DNA of 64,000 bases, from assembly GCF_023093535.1 (NCBI RefSeq), contig NZ_CP095757.1, forward strand, positions 682,001 to 746,000, given 5' to 3'. Positions within the stretch are counted from its first letter, which is position 1. Each line of letters begins with the position of its first letter. Under the pieces are notes generated by a model. The model saw nothing but the letters and a program-made list of their open reading frames with translations. It was not told the origin of the DNA and did no database searches. This document shows positions 40,657-49,735 of the stretch, piece by piece. Both the position numbers and the translations under genes were made by a program. The stretch comes from Halovivax limisalsi (GTDB taxonomy: Archaea > Halobacteriota > Halobacteria > Halobacteriales > Natrialbaceae).

Positions 40657-41831
40657 GCGCCCACCTCCGACTCGCGTTCGAAGACGTGGACGACCGCGGC
40701 ACCGCCGCTGCCGCCGACGTTGTGCGTGAGCCCGCGGACGGGATCGTCGAGCTGACGGTCTCCCGCGGCTCCGGTGAGTTGTTTGAAGGCCTCGACGGCC
40801 TGGCCGGCGCCCGTCGCGCCGATGGGGTGGCCCTTGGCCTTGAGACCGCCGGAGGTGTTGACCGGCAGGTCGCCGTCGCGGTCGGTCCGGCCGGATTCGA
40901 TCAGCGCGCCGGCCTCGCCGCGCTCGCAGAAGCCCAGATCCTCGTAGGCCAGCAGCTCGGCGATGGCGAAGCAGTCGTGGACCTCCGCGAAGTCGAGGTC
41001 GTCGGGGCCGATCCCCGCGGCCTCGTACGCGGCTTCCCCGGCGCGGCGACTCGCCGGGATGCCGGCGTAGGTCTCGCGCTGGAAGAGTCCGACGTCGTCG
41101 CTGGCCGCGCCGACGCCGGCGATCCGGATCGGGTCGGCCGCGTAGGTCGCGACGACGTCCTCGCTCGCCACGAGGGCGACGGCGGCGCCGTCGGAGGTCG
41201 GACAGCAGTGATAGAGGGTGAGCGGGTCGGCGACGACGGGCGCCGACTGGGCGTCCTCGAGCGAGCACGGAAAGTCGAGCTGGGCGTGCGGGTTCGAGGC
41301 GGCGTTCTCGTGATTCTTCACGGCGACCCGCGAGAGCTGCTCCCGCGTCGTGCCGTGGGCCGCCATGTGGGCGGCGGCCATCTGGGCGTAGACGCCGGCG
41401 AATGTCGTCCCCGAGAGCCGTTCCCACTCGGTCTCGCCGGAGACGCCCAGCCAGTACTTCGTGACGTCGGAACTCGCGTCCGACATGACCTCGAACCCGC
41501 CCGCGAGGGCGACGTCGGCCATGCCGGATCTGACGGCCTGGACGGCGCTCCGGAGCGCGAAGCCGCTCGCCGCGCAGGCGTTTTCGACGCGCGTGCAGGG
41601 GACGCCGTCGAGGCCGACGTGCTCGGTCACCGCCGGCCCCGAGAGGCCGAGTTGCCGGCCGCCGACGCCCAGCGTGCCGACGAACGCCTCGTCGACGTCG
41701 TCCGTCTCGAATCCGTCCGGGACGCTCTCCGCGGCCGCCTCGAACGCGGTTCGGAAGAGCGATCGATAGCTCTCCTCGGGAAAGGCGCCGTAGGCCGACT
41801 GGCCCGCCCCGATGAGGTAGGCATCTCGCAT
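40653..41831 (-). CDS. SCPx-type thiolase / acetyl-CoA acetyltransferase
   Basis: A 392-aa thiolase. ATG 41831 gives MRDAYLIGAGQSAYG, the family start. The nucleophile Cys is in RVENACAASGFAL; the SCPx-type HDCFAIAELLAYEDLG replaces the classical NEAFA; NTSGGLKAKGHPIGATG and HNVGGSGGAAVVHVF complete the active site. It should condense or cleave acyl-CoA. It is co-transcribed with the HMGCS-like/DUF35 fusion, recalling the thiolase/HMGCS/DUF35 complex known in methanogens. Confidence 0.88.
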   Translation of the reverse strand: MRDAYLIGAGQSAYGAFPEESYRSLFRTAFEAAAESVPDGFETDDVDEAFVGTLGVGGRQLGLSGPAVTEHVGLDGVPCTRVENACAASGFALRSAVQAVRSGMADVALAGGFEVMSDASSDVTKYWLGVSGETEWERLSGTTFAGVYAQMAAAHMAAHGTTREQLSRVAVKNHENAASNPHAQLDFPCSLEDAQSAPVVADPLTLYHCCPTSDGAAVALVASEDVVATYAADPIRIAGVGAASDDVGLFQRETYAGIPASRRAGEAAYEAAGIGPDDLDFAEVHDCFAIAELLAYEDLGFCERGEAGALIESGRTDRDGDLPVNTSGGLKAKGHPIGATGAGQAVEAFKQLTGAAGDRQLDDPVRGLTHNVGGSGGAAVVHVFERESEVGA

Positions 41832-41905
41832 GCGACTATCTCGGGCCCTGTCCGGGATAAGTACGCCGCTCGTCGCGTCGAAACTCAGATCGAGCGTCGC
41901 GCGGA

Positions 41906-42181
41906 TCAGGGATTCGGCGGGCACTCGCCGGCTCGCTCGCCCGACTCGGCGGCCGAACTCGACCCCGCGTCCGATCCGCTCTCCCACTCCGATTCGTCCG
42001 CCGGCCCCGACTTCGACTCGGACGCCGCGTTCGTTCCGGCGGGCGATTTCGAGTCTGCCGTCTCCGTCGGGCCGTGCTCGTAGTGGGCCATCCAGTCGAC
42101 CGAGAGGACCCAGGTTTCACACTCGGCGCACCATCGCTGTACCTGCCGCTCGTCCCACTCGCCGTGTGTCCGATCGGTCAT
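41906..42181 (-). CDS. Small zinc-finger-like protein, 91 aa
   Basis: The N-terminal 40 residues have a CAEC pair and, 13 residues later, HYEH (WCAECETWVLSVDWMAHYEH), a possible CCHH zinc site. The rest is a low-complexity Ser/Glu/Ala tail. The length is short and no family is recognised, but codon use and acidity fit a haloarchaeal gene. Confidence 0.55.
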   Translation of the reverse strand: MTDRTHGEWDERQVQRWCAECETWVLSVDWMAHYEHGPTETADSKSPAGTNAASESKSGPADESEWESGSDAGSSSAAESGERAGECPPNP

Positions 42182-42614
42182 CGGATTCGGCGTCTCCCCG
42201 TCGATCGACGTGTTGGTTCCCGCTGTCGTTCGGCGTCAATTCGTTCCTCGTTCCGACGACCGACCCCGACCGGTTCGATACGTTTTCGAGGTACCTCCCG
42301 CCCCGTTACGCGTCCATTCCCGTCCTCCATGGGATCGTCACTCCCACCGAGCATCAATAACCTTCTGGCAACCGTTTCCACGGCAGTAATAGCCGATTAA
42401 CCGCCGTTACGAGCCGATATCGCCGGCAACGCGTCGTCTCGCACCGACGATCTCGGAACTGGTAGGTCGTGCAGTCCGGTATTTTTCCGGTCGGGCCGCC
42501 CCTCCGTAAGGCTGGATTGCCGTTCGGTTCATCGGCCGGATCGCACTAATACTGCGCGCATCCCCTCTGAACCCTTCCATTCCGTTTTTGATACTGTGAG
42601 ATATCAACTGGTGT
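42182..42614. other. Intergenic region, promoter only
   Basis: This 433-base gap separates two divergent genes. It is relatively AT-rich from 42350 on. The only recognisable element is TTTTTGATAC at 42585-42594, about 21-30 bases before the ATG at 42615, a likely leaderless promoter. I see no RNA gene or protein gene here. Confidence 0.45.
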
Positions 42615-44156
42615 ATGAGTTGGGTGACGCGGACGGAGCCGACCGGCACGGCGCGAGCGCTCTCGCCGGTCGTCGCCGTGACGATGCTGTTCGGGCTCGT
42701 CGCGATCACCAGCCTCGGACTCTTCGCCGCCGGCGGTCAGCTACTCGCGGATTCGTCGGCGGAACTCGAAGACGAGCGCGTCTCCGAGGCCTTCGTCCAG
42801 CTCGGCCGGACGATGGGGACGGCGACGACCGACTCGGAGGCGACGCGCGTCACCGCCTTCGAGGCCGGCGAGTTCGGCGCCGTCACGAAGACGGACGCCG
42901 GCTGGATCGCGATCGAAGGCGGCGATATCGACCTGACGGGCGCGGACCGCCTCTCGATCGGGGCGATCGAGTACGAGAGCGACGACGGCACGGTCATCGC
43001 CTACCAGTCGGGCGGCGTCTGGCGCGAGCGGGGCAACCGGACCCGGATGCTCTCGCCGCCGAACCTCAACTTCGATATCGAAACGGAGACGCTCACCTTT
43101 CCGGTGACGACGGTCTCCGGCGAGCGCGACCTCTCGTCGGGCCAGGTCAGGGTCCGCCACGAGGATACCCGGCCGGTTCGCGAGGCCGACATCGTCGAGA
43201 ACGACACGGTCACGATCACGGTCAAGAGCGACTACTACCGCGGCTGGCAGACCTATTTCGAGCGCCAGATCGGCGAGACGACCGTCCAGAACGTCGACCA
43301 CGCCAACCGGACGGTCACGGCGTCGCTCGGCTACGAGGACATGGAGCGGGCGTTCGAAAGCGGCGTCGGCGTGCCGAGCGAGGACAACGTCGACGGCTTC
43401 AAAGACGAGTTCGAAGACGACGTCCAGGTGGCGCCGATGCGACCGATGGACCCGGTGATCGACGCCCTCCTCGCGGACGTCGAGAACGGCTCCGCGGACC
43501 TCGATCGCGATCTTTCCGAGGCGGGGATCCCGGACACCCTCGGCCCCGGGACCTACTACATCGATTCGATCACGGAGCACGAGGACGAACTAGACGGGGA
43601 GGACAGCCTCGATTTCGACCTCTCTTCGGGTAACGCCACGCTGATCGTCCGCGGTGACGTCGATCTCGCCGCGGCGAGCATCGAGGTCACGGACCAGGCC
43701 GACGATTCGGCGTTGCAGATCTACATGGGTGGCGACGCCCTGACCGGTGGCGGCAGCGCCTGCGTCGGGGCCTGCGGAAACGACGGCCAGGCGAAGCACC
43801 TCCAGCTCTACGGCACGTCCGATACGGCGGTGGACTTCAGTTCGAGCGACGCGGCGGAGTTCGAGGGCGTGATCTACGTCGCCTCGAACGATCCGGACAA
43901 CCGGGTCTCGGTCAACGGAAACAAGTGCGATAACCTGGACGCCGATCCGCAAGTCTACCTCCAGGCCGGCGGCGACGAGGTATCGGGTGCGATCGTCGCC
44001 CACTCGATCTGCTCGCAGTCGAGCGGCCACGACTTCGCCTTCGACGACACGCTGGCGAACGAGGTGATCGATCCCTACCCGCCCGGCTACTCGCACCCGC
44101 CCCAGATCACCTATCTCAACGTCGCCGTCCACGAGATTTCGGTCACGAACGACTGA
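42615..44156 (+). CDS. Pilin-like N-terminal, DUF7289-type secreted protein
   Basis: A 513-aa protein with an archaeal pilin-like leader: a charged N-terminus, RALSPVVAVTMLFGLVAITSL as hydrophobic helix, then a long extracellular beta-rich region. Six Cys occur near the C-terminal half (SACVGACGND, KCDNLD, SICSQ), possibly disulfide-forming. It resembles the DUF7289/type-IV-pilin-related surface proteins of haloarchaea. It may be part of a pilus-like structure or an anchored surface protein. It stands alone with its own promoter. Confidence 0.7.
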   Translation: MSWVTRTEPTGTARALSPVVAVTMLFGLVAITSLGLFAAGGQLLADSSAELEDERVSEAFVQLGRTMGTATTDSEATRVTAFEAGEFGAVTKTDAGWIAIEGGDIDLTGADRLSIGAIEYESDDGTVIAYQSGGVWRERGNRTRMLSPPNLNFDIETETLTFPVTTVSGERDLSSGQVRVRHEDTRPVREADIVENDTVTITVKSDYYRGWQTYFERQIGETTVQNVDHANRTVTASLGYEDMERAFESGVGVPSEDNVDGFKDEFEDDVQVAPMRPMDPVIDALLADVENGSADLDRDLSEAGIPDTLGPGTYYIDSITEHEDELDGEDSLDFDLSSGNATLIVRGDVDLAAASIEVTDQADDSALQIYMGGDALTGGGSACVGACGNDGQAKHLQLYGTSDTAVDFSSSDAAEFEGVIYVASNDPDNRVSVNGNKCDNLDADPQVYLQAGGDEVSGAIVAHSICSQSSGHDFAFDDTLANEVIDPYPPGYSHPPQITYLNVAVHEISVTND

Positions 44157-44271
44157 CCGCGAGTCCGCCGGCCGGTGCGACCCGTCCGATCGCGGTCACG
44201 GTGGCGAACTGCCGGAACTGGCCGATTTTCTGGCCGTAACGAGGGTGGCTGATGCACCCGCTCTGTGTCCG

Positions 44272-44487
44272 CTACCGAAAACACTCTTCGCGCGGACTGC
44301 CGGGTGCTGCCGCGTCGGTCGTCCCGTCGACGTCGATCGGCGGCGACTGCTCGCGAATCGTCTCGATGAGCTCGTCGAGGTCGCCCGAGCGAGCGAACTC
44401 CGGGCTGTTCCTGGCCAGCGAGAGCGCCATCAGCAGGAGGTGGAGGTCCGTTCGAGCGAGTTCGATGCTCACTGGCTCGGTATTCAT
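44272..44487 (-). CDS. Small helical protein of unknown function, 71 aa
   Basis: ATG 44487 begins MNTEPVSIELARTDLHLLLM. The predicted structure is two amphipathic helices (LARTDLHLLLMALSLARNSP and SGDLDELIETIREQ) and a disordered tail. No known family is recognised. The in-frame upstream ATG at 44514 would add nine residues. Codon usage is haloarchaeal. Confidence 0.55.
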   Translation of the reverse strand: MNTEPVSIELARTDLHLLLMALSLARNSPEFARSGDLDELIETIREQSPPIDVDGTTDAAAPGSPREECFR

Positions 44488-44685
44488 TAGCACAGAATCA
44501 CCCACCAGCCACATAGTTATTTTGAAACGTGTCGGCAGAACAGCCGCCGGTCGACCGGCAGCCAGGGGATCGAGCGGTCGATCGGTCGGCGGTCGGGTGC
44601 AGCGAGCGCTCGGTCCGCCGGTGGCCGGACGGGCGGCGAGTGGCCGGTCGTTCGGTGGCCACGGCCGGTGGTCCGGCTGCGAGAC

Positions 44686-45756
44686 CTACCGTTCGAGTTC
44701 GCACTCGCCGGCCGCCTCGACGTACTCCGCCGCGCGCTCGGCCGTCTCGCGCCACTCCTCGTCCGATCGGCGCTGGCTCGCCGCCCGCGCGTAGGTTCGA
44801 GAGGCGCGCAGTAGCGCCTCGCCGTGACAGGACAGCCAGGCGGTGGCCCACCGGAATCCGCCCCCGCCGGAGCGCCCGGCGAGGGTGGCGTAGCCCGTCT
44901 CGGCCTCCTCGAACGCCTCGATCGCGGCCTCGTACTCCTCGCCCGACGGCGAGCGCGAGCGGAAGATCGCCGTGCCGTCGCTGCGCGCGGCGTCGGCCGA
45001 TCGGAGCCGATTCGCCGCGCCGATGATTCCGGCGAGGGCGTTTAACTCGCCCTTGACGCGCCGATGCTGGGCTTCGACGGCGTCCCGATCGAGCGCGTCG
45101 ATCGGTTCCATGGCTCCGTCCTCGCTGGCCGCGACGTACGCCATCTGGAGGGGCCCGGCCTCGAGTTCGTCGAGGGACCCGCGGAGCTCCTCGCGACGGG
45201 ACTCGACCTGCGACCAGCGCCGGCCGGCCAGCGCCTCGAGGAACGCCTCCGCGGGATCGAGGAGCGCGTGCAGACCCGGCTGGATGCCGACCACCCGGCG
45301 GACGAATCGCTCCGCGCGATCCAGCGCGGTGACCGTCTCCGACTGCCCGTCCGGGAGGGCGAGCCCGTTCGCCTCGTCGATCGCGTCGCGCGCGGCGTCG
45401 AGTTCCGATTCGATCGGCTCGGTGTCGACCTCGTCACGAGCGTCGAGTCCGGCGAAGCCGCCCGCCTGGGCCTGGAGTTCCTCGAGCGCGGCGGCGAGAC
45501 CGGCGCGCGCGGTTTCGATCTGGGACGAGGCGTCGGCGGGTTCGTCGTTCGACCCGTCCGACCCATCGTCCGTGCCGTCAGCGCCGTCAGTTTGGCTGTC
45601 AGATCCATCGGCTGTGTCGGTCGAGTCCGGTCCGTTCCGCGACTGGTCGGCCGGGTCATCGGTCCCGTTGGTGTCCGGGTCGCCAGCATCGGTGGCGCTC
45701 GTACAACCGGCGATCACGGCGGACGTGCCGACGACGAGGAAACGGCGGCGTTTCAT
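44686..45756 (-). CDS. Secreted lipoprotein of unknown function
   Basis: A 356-aa protein. ATG 45756 gives MKRRRFLVVGTSAVIAGC, a Tat-like basic start followed by a lipobox ending in Cys18. The upstream extension of the frame to 45915 is not signal-like. A low-complexity Asp/Gly/Ser/Thr linker of about 55 residues precedes a helical domain (about residues 75-356) with several coiled segments (ETARAGLAAALEELQAQAGG; ELRGSLDELEAGPLQMAYVA). It probably sits on the outer face of the membrane. No family is recognised. Confidence 0.8.
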   Translation of the reverse strand: MKRRRFLVVGTSAVIAGCTSATDAGDPDTNGTDDPADQSRNGPDSTDTADGSDSQTDGADGTDDGSDGSNDEPADASSQIETARAGLAAALEELQAQAGGFAGLDARDEVDTEPIESELDAARDAIDEANGLALPDGQSETVTALDRAERFVRRVVGIQPGLHALLDPAEAFLEALAGRRWSQVESRREELRGSLDELEAGPLQMAYVAASEDGAMEPIDALDRDAVEAQHRRVKGELNALAGIIGAANRLRSADAARSDGTAIFRSRSPSGEEYEAAIEAFEEAETGYATLAGRSGGGGFRWATAWLSCHGEALLRASRTYARAASQRRSDEEWRETAERAAEYVEAAGECELER

Positions 45757-46082
45757 GGATCCTGCTCCAACGGGACGAGCGTTTAGTATGGGCGGGCTTC
45801 CGGCCGCCCGCGATCGAACACCCTCGCGAACGTGACGATTTCGCGACCGTCCCGTCACCGTTCGCGACTGCGAGCTACCCGCGCCTCGACCGCGAACGGG
45901 CACGAATTCGAACATACGGGGTCGCGGCGTCGGTCACGGTCGAACGGGCCGCCTACGGGCCAAGTTCGAATCGATCGCGATACCACTGACCGCCTCCCAG
46001 CGCCGGCCACGACTGCCACGCGGATCTCTCTGGCGCGGTGGAACGACGAGCCGTTTTGTCCGTCGCGTTCCTACACGCGCGT

Positions 46083-46478
46083 ATGGATTCTCAGCCAGCC
46101 CGGACGACGGGCGACGCATCCGCCCCCGACCGCGGCTCCAGCACCGGTCTCAACGCCCTGATCGGCGCCGTCGCCGGCATCGTCCTCTCGTTCGTCCCGC
46201 TGTCGCCGCTGCTCGGCGGCGCGCTCGCCGGCTACCTCGAAGACGGCACCTACCGCGAGGGTGCGATCGTCGGGCTCGTTGCCGGTCTCATCATGCTCGT
46301 GCCGTTCGTCCTCTTCGGACTGTTCGTCACGTCGCTCTTCCTCGGGTTCGGGCCGAGCGGCTCGGGACTCGTGTTCGGCGTCTTCGGCCTCTTCGTACTG
46401 ACGACGTCCGCCGCCTACACCGTCGGACTGGGTGCCGTCGGCGGCTACATCGGGGTCTACCTCCGGGACGAACTGTAA
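46083..46478 (+). CDS. DUF5518-family membrane protein
   Basis: A 131-aa membrane protein with ATG 46083 (MDSQPARTTG). Four glycine-rich hydrophobic segments and the characteristic PLLGGALAGYLEDGTYREGAI turn match the haloarchaeal DUF5518 family, whose function is unknown. The longer frame from 46038 adds an unlikely N-terminus. Confidence 0.8.
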   Translation: MDSQPARTTGDASAPDRGSSTGLNALIGAVAGIVLSFVPLSPLLGGALAGYLEDGTYREGAIVGLVAGLIMLVPFVLFGLFVTSLFLGFGPSGSGLVFGVFGLFVLTTSAAYTVGLGAVGGYIGVYLRDEL

Positions 46479-46810
46479 GTCAGTCCTCTCCCCGCAAATC
46501 GGCCACGCCCCATCTCTGTCCGGAACCGTCCGGAATCGCTCGACCGTCCCGTCTTCACGTCGAGCATCGTGACGCCCACCTCGACATTGTTTCGACTCCA
46601 CCCTGTGCTCGATGTCGAAATGCCCGCGGTTCCGTGGGTCGCGTTCGCGAATGGTATCCCGCGTGATCGCTGTTCGCGCCCCCTAATTTTGACCGAGTAC
46701 CTCGTCCCCGGGGCTATGGATGGAGACCGTCGGGACGATTCTCGGGGCGGGACCGGACTGGCGTTACACGTTACGCCGACGCAGAACGGGCGGCGAGATC
46801 GGCGACTGTC
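46479..46810. other. Intergenic region, no gene seen
   Basis: A 332-base gap after the DUF5518 gene. A TATA-like CTAATTTTGACC lies near 46682-46693, about 120 bases before the next ATG. No RNA gene or coding sequence is convincing. Confidence 0.35.
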
Positions 46811-47974
46811 ATGACGGCGCACCCCGGCGTCGAATCGACGGTGGCGGACGACCGTTCGTCCGCGCCGCGCTGGCGGGCGCTCGTCCCCATCGCGGTCATC
46901 CTCGCGGCGAGTGCGCCGGTGACGTGGTTCGTCTCGTCCGAGACGGGCAACCTGCTGTCGGCAGCCATCCTCTCGCTCGTGGCGGGATACGGCGTCGTCG
47001 CGGCGAACGTTCGTCCGTGGACCGACGCCGCCTTCCTCGTCCCCTTCGGCGGCTACTGGGTCGGCCTGGTGGGCTACTACGTCCTGTTTCCCTCGCCCGT
47101 ACTGCTGCGGTACGTCCTGGCGACGCCGGTCGTCGCGCTGGCGACGGTGATCGTCCTGCCGCAGCTGGTGGCGGCCGACCGTGCGACGTACACCGCCGCT
47201 GTCACCGCCGTCGCGGTGGCGCTCGTCGCGTTCGGGCTGGGACTCCTCGCCCTCGAGCGCTGGACGGGGGTTGCGACCGGGGCGCCGAACTGGGTCGGCC
47301 AACCGGTGATGGGCTACGGCGCGATCCGGACCGTCTCGATCTACCACAACCCGAACACTTTCGGCTCGGTCATGCTGGTCGGGACGCTGACGGCGCTGTA
47401 CACGGCGCTCACCCGCCGCGGACTGCTCTGGGCGCTGGCGGTCCTGGTCTGCGTCGTGGGGCTGGTGCTCTCGGAGGGCGATCACGCCATCGTCGGGGTC
47501 GCCGTCGGGACGCCGCTGGTACTCTCGGGCGTCGATCGACGACTGGCCATCGGGTCGATCGGTGGCCTGGTCGTCGGGGCGGCGGCGTGGATCCGGTCGG
47601 GCCACGTCGAGACGGTGATGCAAACGACGTTTCTCGGACGGGTCTACCGCTGGGTCGAGGCGCTCGAACTGCTCTCGACGAACGCGGCGTGGGGGATCGG
47701 CTTCGACCGGATCGGGTCGTACGCGGTGCACAATTCGTACCTGCACGTCCCGCTCGCGACCGGGCTGATCCTGGGCGGGCTGTACGTGGCGTCGCTGTGG
47801 TACGCGCTCGGGCGGGGGTTGCGCGCTCGCTGGACGGCGTGGACCGGCTACGTCGTCGGAACCGGTGCCGGGTTCCTGGTGGCACTCGCGTTCGAATCCA
47901 CCACGCTCGGGGGCGTGAGCGTGACGGCCGTGTTGCTGGGGCTGTACGTCGGATTGCTGCTGGCGCTGGAGTGA
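46811..47974 (+). CDS. O-antigen ligase/polymerase-like membrane protein
   Basis: A 387-aa protein with about ten hydrophobic segments. The loop with YHNPNTFGSVMLVGTLTALY and the later HNSYLHVPLATGLILGGLYV follow the Wzy/WaaL pattern (conserved Asn/His/Tyr in a large loop), where the enzyme joins or polymerises lipid-linked glycans outside the membrane. It marks the left edge of the glycan gene region. ATG 46811 follows a likely promoter region with no gene in the preceding 330 bases. Confidence 0.75.
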   Translation: MTAHPGVESTVADDRSSAPRWRALVPIAVILAASAPVTWFVSSETGNLLSAAILSLVAGYGVVAANVRPWTDAAFLVPFGGYWVGLVGYYVLFPSPVLLRYVLATPVVALATVIVLPQLVAADRATYTAAVTAVAVALVAFGLGLLALERWTGVATGAPNWVGQPVMGYGAIRTVSIYHNPNTFGSVMLVGTLTALYTALTRRGLLWALAVLVCVVGLVLSEGDHAIVGVAVGTPLVLSGVDRRLAIGSIGGLVVGAAAWIRSGHVETVMQTTFLGRVYRWVEALELLSTNAAWGIGFDRIGSYAVHNSYLHVPLATGLILGGLYVASLWYALGRGLRARWTAWTGYVVGTGAGFLVALAFESTTLGGVSVTAVLLGLYVGLLLALE

Positions 47975-48407
47975 CTGGGTCCGTGTCGCATCGCCCGGAA
48001 TGCGGGTGCGGAATCGCGGTGGAAACGCGGCCCGGATTGATGGTGCCGTCGCTGGTATGGGGCGACGACGGGATCACGACGTTAGATCCCTCGACGTGTT
48101 CGCTGACAACGTTGTATATCGAGGTCGTTGTCCGCTACCGTTGAACCGGCCTGAACGCGTCGAGCAGTCGCTCGACCGCCAGTGCTCTCGGAGGAAATTC
48201 CCGTTGCCGGGGCTGTTCGATTCCCGCGGGCTCCGACCTCGATACCGAACGTTCCAAGTTCGGTGATTCACCCGCGTCCGTGTGCGAGGTATCACCGATC
48301 CTCGACGCGGTCGAAATCCCGATGGACACTCTTAATATGGATTCCGAACCTGTTATTCCTGTACCATTGCGCAACTCGCCCGAGTGTCACGAACCAAATA
48401 CCATCCC
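47975..48407. other. Intergenic region before the glycan genes
   Basis: A 433-base gap with falling G+C content toward its end. CTTAATATG at 48331-48339 is the best promoter-like box, about 70 bases before the next start. GTTGTATATCGAGG near 48112-48125 is another. No gene is seen. Confidence 0.4.
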
Positions 48408-49655
48408 ATGCAATCGATACTGTTCATCGTCGACGGAAATAACGAACTCGACCACGCCGCCCCCGTCATATATAAATTATCTACGAGAGAAAACGTGTCT
48501 GTAACTGTATCTGTCAGCTCTTCCATCACAAAAAACGATTATCGGATCGATCTTCTTCGAACGACCCCCAATATCGATCTCCAGTGGCACCACCAGGGGA
48601 TAAAACAAAAAATAAGCTCGTCGTTCCCGCCCCGCGTCGTTGGTCTCCTCTCGTTTCTGTACCACAGCCGCCTGGGTGATGCAGTAACTTCGGTACTCGA
48701 TCTGTTCGGCGATTCTAGTGACGAATCGATGGATGAATTCCCCCATTCAGTCGTCGCATACGATTGGTCCTATTCGAAACGGTCGGAAGCAGTGCAGCTC
48801 GGCCACTCGGACGAGGTCGCAACAATCGTATTACCGCACGGAGACAGCCCATTCATCAATAATATTGAGAACAATAATCAGTGGGATAGATTTCTGAAGC
48901 GCCTCGCCGACGAGAGTTCGTATCAGCCGGTGATCGGATACGATGAACACCCGCGGATGCTCCCTCACGATTACCTGTTGTTCCCCAACGAACTCACCGC
49001 AGATCGAGTCCGGCAATTCGGTGCGGAGGAACACGTCTACGAACTCGGTTCCCCTCGGTATAACCCGGAGTGGCTTGCCCGACTCGATACCGTCCGACCA
49101 CCGAACGCCCCGTCGATGTCGGCTGAATTGAACGTCCTCTTATTTTTAAGACACGAGAATTATTTCATAAACAAAAAGGACGTTGAGAACACCATATCGA
49201 TGCTCGAAAAAATACGAGACATTGGGGTGGTGATGAAGGAACACCCACGAAAGCAGCTACTTGATCCGTCCGTTACCGACGGTATGGAGACCGTCGAACG
49301 CATAAGAAATGAATATCCATCAATATCGCTGATAGACTGGGCGGACGTGGTACTGAGCCTCGGAACGACGATCACGTTCGAACCCGTAATGAAACGCAAG
49401 CCAGTCCTCGCCCTCGAATACGCCCATGGGAACTACACGACGGTAGCTCACTACTTCTCGAACGCCGAAATGCGGACGAAAGAGGATCTCTATCATACCA
49501 TCTATGAACTCTTGGAGAACGGGACGGACGGCTTCTACGACGACGCCGAACACGAGCGGTTCGTACGAGAAATGATCACCGCCGGGAACGATTCCGTGCT
49601 GGACAACTGGGCGGAGTTCATCGAGCGGGTGGTACTAGAGTCCGACGAAGGTTGA
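48408..49655 (+). CDS. GT-B-like glycan transferase (CDP-glycerol/polysialyltransferase-like)
   Basis: A 415-aa protein of noticeably lower G+C than the flanking genes. ATG 48408 gives MQSILFIVDGNNELDHAAPV; GTG 48384 is in frame. The C-terminal half has a GT-B-like pattern: NVLLFLRHENYFI, VVMKEHPRKQLLD, then SLIDWADVVLSLGTTITFEP, and KPVLALEYAHGNYTTVAHYF. This resembles the nucleotide-binding half of CDP-glycerol glycerophosphotransferases and capsule polymer transferases. Donor and acceptor are unknown. The N-terminal half is not recognisable. Confidence 0.6.
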   Translation: MQSILFIVDGNNELDHAAPVIYKLSTRENVSVTVSVSSSITKNDYRIDLLRTTPNIDLQWHHQGIKQKISSSFPPRVVGLLSFLYHSRLGDAVTSVLDLFGDSSDESMDEFPHSVVAYDWSYSKRSEAVQLGHSDEVATIVLPHGDSPFINNIENNNQWDRFLKRLADESSYQPVIGYDEHPRMLPHDYLLFPNELTADRVRQFGAEEHVYELGSPRYNPEWLARLDTVRPPNAPSMSAELNVLLFLRHENYFINKKDVENTISMLEKIRDIGVVMKEHPRKQLLDPSVTDGMETVERIRNEYPSISLIDWADVVLSLGTTITFEPVMKRKPVLALEYAHGNYTTVAHYFSNAEMRTKEDLYHTIYELLENGTDGFYDDAEHERFVREMITAGNDSVLDNWAEFIERVVLESDEG

Positions 49656-49735
49656 TCCGCCCCCGGCCGACCCTGTCGAAGCCGACGCAGTTCACCGGAA
49701 GCTTCAAATGTGACAGGTGAAACTCTTTCGCGTAG

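Noticed and set aside
37768-40755. A 995-codon open frame on the plus strand
   Set aside because: It runs antisense to the MFS carrier, the HMGCS-like fusion and the thiolase. Its product is repetitive and Arg-rich, the usual artefact opposite GC-rich haloarchaeal genes.
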